Assembly: GCA_002315595.1 (NCBI GenBank)
Contig: DCHG01000064.1
Coordinates: forward strand, 19,238 to 37,338
Length of the DNA: 18,101 nt
Origin: Clostridiales bacterium UBA1758
Lineage (GTDB): Bacteria > Bacillota > Clostridia > Oscillospirales > UBA1758
Reading direction: 5' to 3'
In this document: positions 1-6,003 of the stretch, in pieces
How the letters are laid out: each line of letters opens with the position of its first letter
Position numbering within the stretch: the stretch's first letter is position 1
Position numbers and translations under genes: made by a program
Notes under the pieces: model-generated
Databases searched by the model: none
What the model was told of the DNA's origin: nothing
Seen by the model: the letters and a program-made list of their open reading frames with translations, nothing else

Positions 1-125
1 ATAAACCAGCGATCGCGATATCATAAAAAGCGACTTTTGTTCCCGTAATGTTCTCAACCCACGGTTCTTTGATGCGGAGAGAGTTTGGTCACTTTCTCCG
101 CGTCAAAAATTTTCTTCGTAAATAC
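1..125. other. Left-edge stretch without an assignable gene, holding a strong hairpin
   Basis: No convincing coding frame is visible on either strand in the first 125 bases. A short protein-like frame on the minus strand (about 1-92) follows a stop codon and has no ATG, GTG or TTG start. Two plus-strand frames end within the first 50 bases and could be the tail of a truncated gene. Positions 68-83 (TTTGATGCGGAGAGAG) pair with 92-107 (CTTTCTCCGCGTCAAA) across an 8-nt loop, giving a 16-bp stem with two G-T wobbles. On the plus strand the stem is followed by five A and then TTTTCTTC, so it is not a standard terminator. Confidence 0.5.
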
Positions 126-155
126 AAAATCCGATGCCGAAGCATCGGATTTTTT
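126..155. terminator. Bidirectional intrinsic terminator after the 67-aa minus-strand gene
   Basis: ATCCGATGC (129-137) and GCATCGGAT (142-150) form a perfect 9-bp stem, extended by A-T pairs on both sides. Read on the minus strand the loop is TTCG, a very stable tetraloop, and the stem is followed by a T-rich tract. It sits about 25 bases past the stop of the minus-strand gene at 179-382. The T-run at 149-156 means it could also work on the plus strand. Confidence 0.85.
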
Positions 156-178
156 TGTATCTTGCGAGGAAAAGGTGG

Positions 179-382
179 CTAGTTCTGCTTTTTTACGACC
201 TTGTATTCGTCGTAGAAGCGGAAGTACGGACAACGCATCCCGTTGCGAAGTGACGCCGTGGCGCGTTCAAATTCGTCTTCGTCGATCATATTATCGCAAA
301 CATAACAGTCGTTTTCTTCGTCATAAACGTAAAACTGACAATCCTCACAACGGGATTCGGGCATTTTTTTATCATCCTTCAT
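179..382 (-). CDS. Small Cys- and acid-rich protein, DUF6472-like
   Basis: Encodes a 67-aa soluble protein of unknown function. It starts MKDDKKMPESRC and has a CEDCQFYVYDEENDCYVC block followed by a DEDEF segment and a later CPYF. The spaced cysteines suggest a small metal-binding fold, and the pattern fits the DUF6472 family of short clostridial proteins as I remember it. The frame is open further upstream to a TTG at 406, but I chose the ATG at 382 because a strong GGAGG sits about 8 bases before it and would otherwise be read as codons. No promoter is visible between this gene and the tRNA-Ser terminator, so it may be expressed by read-through from the tRNA promoter. It ends before the TTCG-loop terminator at 126-155. 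The gene is very likely real; its function is unknown. Confidence 0.8.
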   Translation of the reverse strand: MKDDKKMPESRCEDCQFYVYDEENDCYVCDNMIDEDEFERATASLRNGMRCPYFRFYDEYKVVKKQN

Positions 383-415
383 CAAAATCGCCTCCGTTGA
401 TGTCAAAAATCGTTG

Positions 416-445
416 AAAAAAGCACTTGCTTGCGCAAGTGCTTTT
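416..445 (-). terminator. Intrinsic terminator after tRNA-Ser
   Basis: On the minus strand AAGCACTTGC and GCAAGTGCTT form a perfect 10-bp stem with a four-base GCAA loop, followed by a T-run. It begins just past the encoded CCA end of the tRNA. Read-through would transcribe the 67-aa gene at 179-382. Confidence 0.85.
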
Positions 446-447
446 CG

Positions 448-539
448 TGGCGGAGAGAAAGGGATTCGAACCCTTGATGGGGTATTAGCCCATACACGAT
501 TTCCAATCGTGCGCCTTAGACCAGCTCAGCCATCTCTCC
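448..539 (-). tRNA. tRNA-Ser (anticodon GGA), CCA end encoded
   Basis: The minus strand reads GGAGAGA at the 5' end (539-533), pairing with TCTCTCC near the 3' end, then discriminator G and an encoded CCA (450-448). The anticodon stem is CACGA/TCGTG around loop TTGGAAA, giving anticodon GGA, which reads UCC and UCU codons. A long variable arm and a standard GGTTCGAATCC T-arm make this a class II serine tRNA of about 92 bases with CCA. It has its own promoter at 586-614 and terminator at 416-445. Confidence 0.97.
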
Positions 540-585
540 ACAGGTCCAATCGGTTTCCATATTCTATTTTACCGAGAACATTATT

Positions 586-614
586 AGTATATTACGATCT
601 TATACGAATGTCAA
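586..614 (-). promoter_or_regulatory. Sigma-A promoter of tRNA-Ser
   Basis: Minus-strand -35 TTGACA (614-609) and -10 TATACT (591-586) are separated by exactly 17 bases. This predicts a transcript start near 579, about 40 bases ahead of the mature tRNA. The near-consensus match fits a stable RNA gene. Confidence 0.9.
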
Positions 615-672
615 GTATTTTTTGCGGAAAATTCGATTTTTTTCACCCGAACAAGTTTTCTCCGCAATCCAC

Positions 673-701
673 TTGTTTTCGTTCTACGAAGGTGATAGAA
701 T
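673..701 (+). promoter_or_regulatory. Sigma-A promoter of the zinc-finger lipoprotein gene
   Basis: The -35 TTGTTT (673-678) and -10 TAGAAT (696-701) are 17 bases apart, predicting a start near 708 and a leader of about 47 bases to the GTG at 755. It is divergent from the tRNA promoter. Confidence 0.7.
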
Positions 702-754
702 ATCCTTAAAGATCACCCGATTTCGAACGTTTTTTTGTAAAGGAGAACGCTTCC

Positions 755-1600
755 GTGAAAAAACACCTTACTGTATTGTTATCAGTGGCGATGCTCATTT
801 CGCTCTGTTCCTGCGCAAAAAACAATACCGATCAGACTCAGCAACCCGAAACGGTTGCCGAAAACGACTGGATCGAATACGCAATCAAATACGATGTTAA
901 AATCAACCCGGAATTTACCGTTTACGCCGACGACGACCTTTGTGTCACCGCGATCACGGCGGAAAACGAAGACGCCGAAGTCGTTCTTACAAACTTGGAC
1001 GTTTCAGGACTCAGTGTCAACGAAGCATTTGAACGGATCACTGCGGAAGCACAGGCGCAGGGATTTATGACTAAGGAAAAGGGCAATACGGTCGATATCA
1101 ATATTTTGGAAAAAGATGACGAACAGATGCCGACCTGCCATATATGCGGCGGGTGCGGTACGGTCATTTGTCTTGAATGTAACGGCACGGGCATTGCCTG
1201 CGACTGTCAAAGATGCGGCGCTACGGGCTATATTCACTTTGATGCCGGTCCCGACTGTCCGCATTGCGGGGGCAGCGGAGTATGCTCGTACTGCGGCGGC
1301 TCCGGCAAGATCGTCGTCACCAACGGTGAAGACGGCGGCGTTGTCTATGTCGAGCCGGGTGTTGCCGAAATGGGCGTTTGCCCCGAATGTTTCGGCAACG
1401 GCGTTTGCGCCAACTGTCACGGAGGCAATTATAGCGAACCGGCTCATGACGAAGTCTGCGAAGGTTGTAACGGCACGGGCAAACTTTATTGCCACGACGA
1501 CCTGAACGGTTATCGTTGGTGTCCTTGTTGCTGGGGAAGCGGTATCGACGGAACCGGCGATCCCGATTATGCACAGTGGCTCAGCGATAACGGCTATTGA
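755..1600 (+). CDS. Lipoprotein with an RsgI-middle-like domain and nine DnaJ-type CxxCxGxG-like motifs
   Basis: A 281-aa predicted lipoprotein. Residues 1-20 form a signal peptide ending in lipobox LCSC with lipidated Cys20, so it should sit on the outer face of the membrane. Residues about 41-118 (YDVKINPEFTVYADD, then TAENEDAEVVL, then an amphipathic helix ending QAQGF) resemble the middle domain of RsgI-type anti-sigma factors, normally an extracellular sensor part. Residues 128-263 carry nine CxxCxGxG-like motifs of the kind in the DnaJ zinc-finger region: CHICGGCG, CLECNGTG, CDCQRCGATG, CPHCGGSG, CSYCGGSG, CPECFGNG, CANCHGG, CEGCNGTG and CPCCWGSG. There is no J domain and no visible sigma-binding N-terminus. 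The start is GTG with AAAGGAG (739-745) upstream. The gene stands alone between its own promoter and terminator. A metal-binding or redox surface protein is the inference; the function is unknown. Confidence 0.85.
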   Translation: MKKHLTVLLSVAMLISLCSCAKNNTDQTQQPETVAENDWIEYAIKYDVKINPEFTVYADDDLCVTAITAENEDAEVVLTNLDVSGLSVNEAFERITAEAQAQGFMTKEKGNTVDINILEKDDEQMPTCHICGGCGTVICLECNGTGIACDCQRCGATGYIHFDAGPDCPHCGGSGVCSYCGGSGKIVVTNGEDGGVVYVEPGVAEMGVCPECFGNGVCANCHGGNYSEPAHDEVCEGCNGTGKLYCHDDLNGYRWCPCCWGSGIDGTGDPDYAQWLSDNGY

Positions 1601-1612
1601 TGAATTGAATAT

Positions 1613-1645
1613 AGCCCCCTTTTTGATTTTGAAAAGGGGGCTTTT
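1613..1645 (+). terminator. Intrinsic terminator of the lipoprotein gene
   Basis: AGCCCCCTTTT and AAAAGGGGGCT form an 11-bp stem followed by TTTTG. It lies 13 bases past the stop codon. The A/T-rich inner part and GC-rich outer part are typical of a factor-independent terminator. Confidence 0.9.
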
Positions 1646-1690
1646 GTGTAAGAATGCGGATCGAAAGTCATTTGCACCGCAGCCGTATGG

Positions 1691-1726
1691 GACGAAGACC
1701 ACATCTTACCGTGGGTAGCCTTCGTC
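1691..1726. repeat. Imperfect inverted repeat ahead of the sugar operon
   Basis: GACGAAG (1691-1697) and CTTCGTC (1720-1726) enclose a second pairing CCAC/GTGG. It lies about 40 bases upstream of the operon -35 and has no T-run after it. It could be an operator or a decayed terminator. The sequence alone does not decide. Confidence 0.4.
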
Positions 1727-1766
1727 TAAAACCGCAATATTTTCTATAAAAATCCATATTTTTTCG

Positions 1767-1795
1767 TAGAAATTCAGACAACAAAATGGTACAAT
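1767..1795 (+). promoter_or_regulatory. Promoter of the 1828-5774 operon
   Basis: The -35 TAGAAA (1767-1772) and -10 TACAAT (1790-1795) are 17 bases apart, placing the start near 1802. The weak -35 leaves room for activation. A good AAGGAG SD site precedes the first gene. Confidence 0.65.
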
Positions 1796-1827
1796 AAGGG
1801 TAATTCATTCTAGTAAGGAGTACCACA

Positions 1828-2889
1828 ATGTCCGATAAACCTGTCTATCGTAACCCCGATTGGGAAATGTCCAAAAAGCGTATGGCGGCGTTTTGGGAAC
1901 ACGAGATCATTGACCGTCCCGTATTACAGATCTACATTGACGAGCCGAATGTCGAGCCCGACGAAATGGACGCTTACGGTTTCGAAGATCGTTGGACGGA
2001 TCCCGAAACATTTGTGCGTGTCGAACGCAACAGTGTCCGCAAATACCTCGGTGAAGGCTATCCTTCGGCATATCCGAACTGGGCAAGCGTCCCTGAAATG
2101 CTCGGTTGCGAGATGCAATATGCCCAAAACACGATCTGGTCGCATCCTGCTGCGAATTCCATTCTTGACCTTTCCGCCGAAAAAATAACCATCGACAGTC
2201 CGGTTGTCACCAAAAAACTCGATTTTCTTGAAAAATCTGCAAAACTCTTCGGTGATGATGTGTTTCTCGGGATGCCGCCCTTCGGCAATTCCGGCGACGA
2301 TATCGCAAAAGTGCTTGGCTATCAGCAGATTTGCTTTGATCTGTATGACGAGCCGGAAGCCGTCATCACACTCGACAAAAAGATCACGGATTTTTCCATA
2401 AAATGCTATGACGCCTGCTATGAGGCGATCTCGAAACATATGGACGGCACGAGTTGGTGGCTTCCCGCATGGCATCCGAGGAAAAGTGTACTGATCGAAT
2501 TCGATCTCGGCGGTATGATCTCGCCCGAAATGTATAAACTGTTCCTGCCGCATTTGATCGAGCGCGCCGAACACGCCGAACGAAGCATCTATCACCTCGA
2601 CGGACCGGGTGCACTTGTCCACCTCGATACCATTCTTGCACAAAAGGAATTTGACGCGGTACAGTGGGAACCGGGAACCGGCGGCGATAGTTTTTCATCC
2701 TATTTGCCTGTGATGAAACGAATTCAGGACGCTGGCAAGGGACTGTATGTCGGTCTTACCGGCGTCGAAATCGACGAAGCATTGTATCTGCTTTCCGAAT
2801 TAAAGCCCGAGGGGCTGATGATGCCGATCCACACGACCTCTGTGGACGAAGCAAAGCGTTTTCTTGAAAAAGTCGAAAAAATGTATTAA
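1828..2889 (+). CDS. Uroporphyrinogen decarboxylase-like (URO-D/MtaA superfamily) protein
   Basis: A 353-aa cytoplasmic protein. The C-terminal half has the look of the URO-D superfamily: DLGGMISPEMYKLFLPHL (226-243), HLDGPGALVHLDTIL (256-270), DAVQWEPG (276-283) and a terminal PIHTTS strand. This TIM-barrel superfamily includes uroporphyrinogen decarboxylase and the methyltransferases that move methyl groups between corrinoid proteins and coenzyme M or folate. The diverged members that sit in sugar clusters have no assigned reaction. No corrinoid-binding protein is encoded nearby, and a true heme role is unlikely because no tetrapyrrole gene is present. The start is ATG with AAGGAG upstream. 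It is first of four tightly spaced genes, 16 bases before the SGNH hydrolase. Fold confidence is good; substrate is unknown, perhaps demethylation of a methylated sugar or amine. Confidence 0.75.
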   Translation: MSDKPVYRNPDWEMSKKRMAAFWEHEIIDRPVLQIYIDEPNVEPDEMDAYGFEDRWTDPETFVRVERNSVRKYLGEGYPSAYPNWASVPEMLGCEMQYAQNTIWSHPAANSILDLSAEKITIDSPVVTKKLDFLEKSAKLFGDDVFLGMPPFGNSGDDIAKVLGYQQICFDLYDEPEAVITLDKKITDFSIKCYDACYEAISKHMDGTSWWLPAWHPRKSVLIEFDLGGMISPEMYKLFLPHLIERAEHAERSIYHLDGPGALVHLDTILAQKEFDAVQWEPGTGGDSFSSYLPVMKRIQDAGKGLYVGLTGVEIDEALYLLSELKPEGLMMPIHTTSVDEAKRFLEKVEKMY

Positions 2890-2905
2890 AAATCAGGAGG
2901 GTTTT

Positions 2906-3715
2906 ATGAACATCAAAGAATTTATGGCACTTGATCCCAATGAAAAGCCGCTTGACCTGATCAAGGACGACGGGGGATATACCTCGATCTTTCGTACCAT
3001 CGGCGTTGTCGGCGACAGTCTTGCGTCGGGCGAATTCGAGTCGCTGACCGAGGACGGACAACGCGGCTACCACGACTACTACGAGTATTCATGGGGGCAG
3101 TATATTGCGCGTGCGGCGGGTTGCAAGGTCTATAACTTCTCCCGTGGCGGTATGACCGCAAAAGAATATTTCGACTCTTTTGCCGAACACAATGATTTCT
3201 GGAACACCGACTACCTCTGCCAGGCGTACATCATCGCACTTGGTGCCAACGACCTCGGCGCAAACCACAAAGAGCCGATCGGCAGTGTCGACGACATCGT
3301 GCGCGGCAATCTTTGGGCAAATCAGGATACCTTTGCCGGTCAGTATGCGAAAATCATTCAAAAACTGAAACTCAGTCAGCCGTATGCAAAATTCTTCCTT
3401 GTCACCATGCCACAGGAAGCGGACATGACCGAAGAAGCACGCGTCACAAGAGAAGGTCACGCAAAACTCATGCACGACCTTGCGAAGTATTTCGATCGTA
3501 CCTATGTAGTCGACCTTTACAAGGAACTTCCGCCGCTTGACAAGGATTTCTCACGCAGATTTCGTCTCGGCGGACATATGAACCCGATGGGCTATGCGTT
3601 CTTCGGCAAAGTTATTTCCACCTACATTGACTACATTATCCGCCACAATCCCGAAGATTTCGCACAAGTCGGCTTTATCGAAAAAACCGTTTTTAACTGT
3701 GAGGCAAAGAGATAA
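2906..3715 (+). CDS. SGNH/GDSL-family hydrolase (esterase-like)
   Basis: A 269-aa protein with the SGNH blocks in order: GDSLASGE with nucleophile Ser38, Gly81 in SRGGMT, GAND with Asn115, and GGHMNPMGY with His224. The Asp usually three residues before the catalytic His is replaced by Leu221, so it may act as a Ser-His dyad or use another acid. No signal peptide is present, so it is cytoplasmic. The family removes acyl groups such as acetate from carbohydrates and lipids. I set the start at the ATG at 2906, behind AGGAGG (2895-2900), rather than at an upstream in-frame ATG at 2864 that lies inside the preceding gene. Its stop overlaps the next start by one base, indicating translational coupling. 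A sugar de-acylase role is inferred from the neighbours. Confidence 0.8.
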   Translation: MNIKEFMALDPNEKPLDLIKDDGGYTSIFRTIGVVGDSLASGEFESLTEDGQRGYHDYYEYSWGQYIARAAGCKVYNFSRGGMTAKEYFDSFAEHNDFWNTDYLCQAYIIALGANDLGANHKEPIGSVDDIVRGNLWANQDTFAGQYAKIIQKLKLSQPYAKFFLVTMPQEADMTEEARVTREGHAKLMHDLAKYFDRTYVVDLYKELPPLDKDFSRRFRLGGHMNPMGYAFFGKVISTYIDYIIRHNPEDFAQVGFIEKTVFNCEAKR

Positions 3716-4383
3716 TGATTTCAGCCGCTATTTTTGATATGGACGGCGTCATCATCGACTCCGAACCGATCTATATCCCGATCGACCGACAGATCATCGA
3801 ATCCTACGGCGTGACCTTTGACGGCGAACTGCTCAAAAAGATTGCGGGACTGTCGCCGGTTTCGATTGCCGCGAAACTACGTGAATGGACGGGAAACGAC
3901 GGTATTACCGATCAGGAACTTGTCGACCTTTACGGCGTAAAACTGTTTGAAGCACTAAAAAACTCCCCCGACCTGAAATTGGAGCCGGGACTTGAACAGT
4001 GGCTTTACCGTCTGAAAGGCGACGGTGTAAAACTCGCCGTCGGCTCGTCTTCACCGAGAAAACAGGTGGAATACGTACTTACGAGATTTAATATCATCGA
4101 ATATTTCGATACCATCGTCACCACGACCGAGGCGGGGAAATCAAAGCCCGCACCCGATATTTTTCTGCTTGCCGCAAAAAAACTCGGCGTTTCTCCGAAT
4201 GATTGCTTCGTTGTGGAGGACTCCACCAACGGCGTGCGTTCTGCGGTCGATGCTGGGATGGCGTGCATCGGTTACACCCGTTGCCACCATGTCGCCTTCG
4301 ATATGACGGGGACGGAATTCAATGTTGACGCATTTTCGATGGAAAACTATGTCAAACTCGCCGACCACTTCAAATTGATGTAA
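3715..4383 (+). CDS. HAD-superfamily phosphatase/phosphomutase, beta-phosphoglucomutase-like
   Basis: A 222-aa protein with all four HAD motifs: FDMDGVIIDSE with Asp8 and Asp10, VGSSS with Ser111, Lys144 in KSKPAPDIF, and VVEDSTNG with Glu168-Asp169. A helical C1 cap lies between motifs I and II (about 16-80), as in beta-phosphoglucomutase and related sugar-phosphate phosphatases. Asp8 should form the phospho-aspartate and Asp10 act as acid/base. The start codon overlaps the previous stop (TAATG), so the two genes are coupled. The context suggests a phosphorylated sugar intermediate. Phosphatase and mutase activity cannot be separated from the sequence alone. Confidence 0.85.
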   Translation: MISAAIFDMDGVIIDSEPIYIPIDRQIIESYGVTFDGELLKKIAGLSPVSIAAKLREWTGNDGITDQELVDLYGVKLFEALKNSPDLKLEPGLEQWLYRLKGDGVKLAVGSSSPRKQVEYVLTRFNIIEYFDTIVTTTEAGKSKPAPDIFLLAAKKLGVSPNDCFVVEDSTNGVRSAVDAGMACIGYTRCHHVAFDMTGTEFNVDAFSMENYVKLADHFKLM

Positions 4384-4397
4384 AGGGAGAATTTTAC

Positions 4398-5774
4398 ATG
4401 GACGATCGCAAATTTATCCGTCTTGACTCCGTTTGGGATCCTTATACCGTGCTTCAAAACCCTCATAAAGGCTGGTATTTTCACTATTACGACAACGGGT
4501 TGAAAAATTATGTCGAAGATCCCGATGACCTGCTTCTCGACTTCAAGGGGCTCAACCACATCTATCTGCGTGTGGACTGGTCGGATGTCGAGCCGGAGGA
4601 AGGGAAGTTCAACTGGGATCTTCTCGACAGTGTCATTGAAAAATGGCTTCCCACCGGAAGAAACGTATCATTCCGTATTGCAAGCAAGGAAACCTCGCCC
4701 GATCAGTCCTTCGCAACGCCGAAATGGGTGATGGACGCGGGTGCAAAGGGGCGTTTCTTTCCCGCAGGCGGCAGATCCTGCCCGAACGGATATGTATGGC
4801 AGCCTGATTACGGCGATCCCGTGTTCCTCGAAAAACTAAACAATTTCCATGCCGCTTTTGCCGAACACTATGACGGTAAGCCGTGGGTGGAATTCTTTGA
4901 TGTCGGCTCCATGGGTGAATGGGGCGAAGGTCATAACGAGTTTTCTTCGGGCAATATGTGGCCGGTCGAAACCTATCAAAAGCACTTCGATATCTATTCG
5001 AACAACTATAAAAAATCACTCATCATGGGCAACTATTCGTTCGTCGTGTCACGTCCCGCCAACGAGGAAGCCGAACGCGACATCATTTGGAAAGAAATGC
5101 AGTCCCGCGGCTATGGTATTCGCTGCGACAGTATCTGCGTGCCGTGGTATAGCGGAATGTACTCGATCAGCACGCTTTATCACCCGGAAATGTACGCACC
5201 GTTCTGGAAACGTGTGCCGGTCGACCTCGAATACGATCACCTTTCCACCATTGAAAAAGCGGGCAACTGGCGCAACGGCTATCCCGAACTCGCCGCAACC
5301 TATGAGGCGCACCCGACCTTTTCAGGTTTCCACGGTCACGCAAGACATTGGCTTGAAAATTACCGCGAATTCAGCGATATGATCGCCAATCTCACGGGCT
5401 ACTGGTACTTCCCGTTCTCGGTTTGGGCGCCCGAACACATCATCCGTGGGGAAGAAGAAAAGGTCACCTTCCGTTGGCAAAACCGCGGTGTCGCCCCCGC
5501 ATATCACAAGTTTGAGATGCGTCTGCGTCTGCAAGGGGAGGGGACGGAGTTCGTTTCCGTTTGCTCCGAAAGCGACAACCGCACATGGATGCCGATCGAG
5601 ATGCAGGAAGAGTCCTATTCGATCCGTCTGCCCGACGATCTTCCGAAGGGAACCTATCAGTTGAGTTTCGGTCTGTTCGACGGGGAACGCCCGGTTTTGG
5701 TCGGACTTCGCACCAATCTCGTCCCATTCGACGGTAAATATTACGAATTGCCGCATAAGATCATCGTCGAATGA
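4398..5774 (+). CDS. Glycosidase-like TIM-barrel protein with C-terminal beta-sandwich (DUF4832-like)
   Basis: A 458-aa cytoplasmic protein. Residues 1-330 look like a clan-A glycoside hydrolase barrel: NPHKGWYF near the start, LRVDWSDVEPEEGKFNWDLLD (57-77, the usual substrate-facing strand with EPEEG), VEFFDVGSMGEWGEGH (164-179, where Glu174 could be the acid/base) and DLEYDHL (276-282, where Glu278 might be the nucleophile). Residues 345-458 form an all-beta domain with FRWQNRGVAPAYHKFE and LPKGTYQLSFGLFD, like the DUF4832 domain attached to beta-galactosidase-like barrels. The start is ATG behind AAAGGGAGA, 14 bases after the HAD gene. It is the last gene before a hairpin at 5787. No signal peptide means it would act on imported oligosaccharides. 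Catalytic residue choice is inference. Confidence 0.7.
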   Translation: MDDRKFIRLDSVWDPYTVLQNPHKGWYFHYYDNGLKNYVEDPDDLLLDFKGLNHIYLRVDWSDVEPEEGKFNWDLLDSVIEKWLPTGRNVSFRIASKETSPDQSFATPKWVMDAGAKGRFFPAGGRSCPNGYVWQPDYGDPVFLEKLNNFHAAFAEHYDGKPWVEFFDVGSMGEWGEGHNEFSSGNMWPVETYQKHFDIYSNNYKKSLIMGNYSFVVSRPANEEAERDIIWKEMQSRGYGIRCDSICVPWYSGMYSISTLYHPEMYAPFWKRVPVDLEYDHLSTIEKAGNWRNGYPELAATYEAHPTFSGFHGHARHWLENYREFSDMIANLTGYWYFPFSVWAPEHIIRGEEEKVTFRWQNRGVAPAYHKFEMRLRLQGEGTEFVSVCSESDNRTWMPIEMQEESYSIRLPDDLPKGTYQLSFGLFDGERPVLVGLRTNLVPFDGKYYELPHKIIVE

Positions 5775-5786
5775 GCCGTTTTCGGC

Positions 5787-5805
5787 GCTATTTTTTCAAA
5801 ATAGC
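5787..5805 (+). terminator. Possible terminator of the sugar operon
   Basis: GCTATTTT and AAAATAGC form an 8-bp stem with a TTC loop, 12 bases past the last stop. The downstream CTTCGTTATTG is a poor T-tract and the stem is mostly A-T, so termination is probably partial. Read-through to the sugar-isomerase gene is possible. Confidence 0.5.
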
Positions 5806-5865
5806 CTTCGTTATTGAAAAAAAATAAAAAAAACGAAAAAAAGTCTTCCATTTTGAATAAATGTA

Positions 5866-5874
5866 TGATATGAT
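5866..5874 (+). promoter_or_regulatory. Extended -10 promoter ahead of the leader of the sugar-isomerase gene
   Basis: TGATATGAT is a TGn extended -10 with hexamer TATGAT (5869-5874). No good -35 is present, which is usual for extended -10 promoters. An A-rich tract at 5817-5842 could act as an UP element. The start would be near 5881, inside the inverted repeat at 5878-5900. Confidence 0.6.
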
Positions 5875-5877
5875 AAT

Positions 5878-5900
5878 GTTGCGGTAGATAATACCGCAAC
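5878..5900. repeat. Perfect 9-bp inverted repeat over the predicted transcription start
   Basis: GTTGCGGTA (5878-5886) and TACCGCAAC (5892-5900) are exact inverted copies around GATAA. Lying just downstream of the -10, it could be a repressor operator, or the 5' stem-loop of the transcript. A C-rich stretch (CCCCCTA) follows directly. Confidence 0.7.
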
Positions 5901-5975
5901 CCCCTATTTTTCCTTTCCTAATACACTTCTTCCTATCCGAACAAAAGCCGTCGTTGGACGGCTTTTGTTCATATT
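5881..5975 (+). ncRNA. Candidate small RNA or attenuated leader
   Basis: The segment has the parts of a Gram-positive small RNA: extended -10 promoter, 5' stem-loop (5878-5900), about 35 unpaired pyrimidine-rich bases including CCCCC and TCCTTTCC that could pair with SD sites, then a strong terminator-like hairpin (5939-5970). It could equally be the leader of the downstream gene with conditional termination. No known RNA family was recognised. Inference only. Confidence 0.4.
5939..5970 (+). terminator. Strong terminator-like hairpin in the leader of the sugar-isomerase gene
   Basis: GAACAAAAGCCGTC pairs with GACGGCTTTTGTTC around a GTTG loop, giving a perfect 14-bp stem whose 3' arm supplies TTTTGTT. 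It lies between the 5866 promoter and the start codon at 6004, so the gene depends on read-through, antitermination or an undetected promoter. The palindrome is symmetric enough to act on both strands. Confidence 0.75.
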
Positions 5976-6003
5976 GTGACGAATTTGAAAAGGAGTAACG
6001 AAA

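Noticed and set aside
2..92. Minus-strand peptide frame running off the left edge
   Set aside because: It reads like protein but begins right after a stop with no usable start codon, so it cannot be called a gene from this window.
85..477. Plus-strand open frame across the minus-strand gene and tRNA
   Set aside because: It runs into the tRNA-Ser gene and lacks an SD; the minus strand has a better-supported gene and RNA.
1141..1543. Tandem DNA repeat in the zinc-finger lipoprotein gene
   Set aside because: The repeats are protein-level Cys motifs with diverged codons, not a DNA tandem array, though short stretches such as AACGGCACGGGCA recur.
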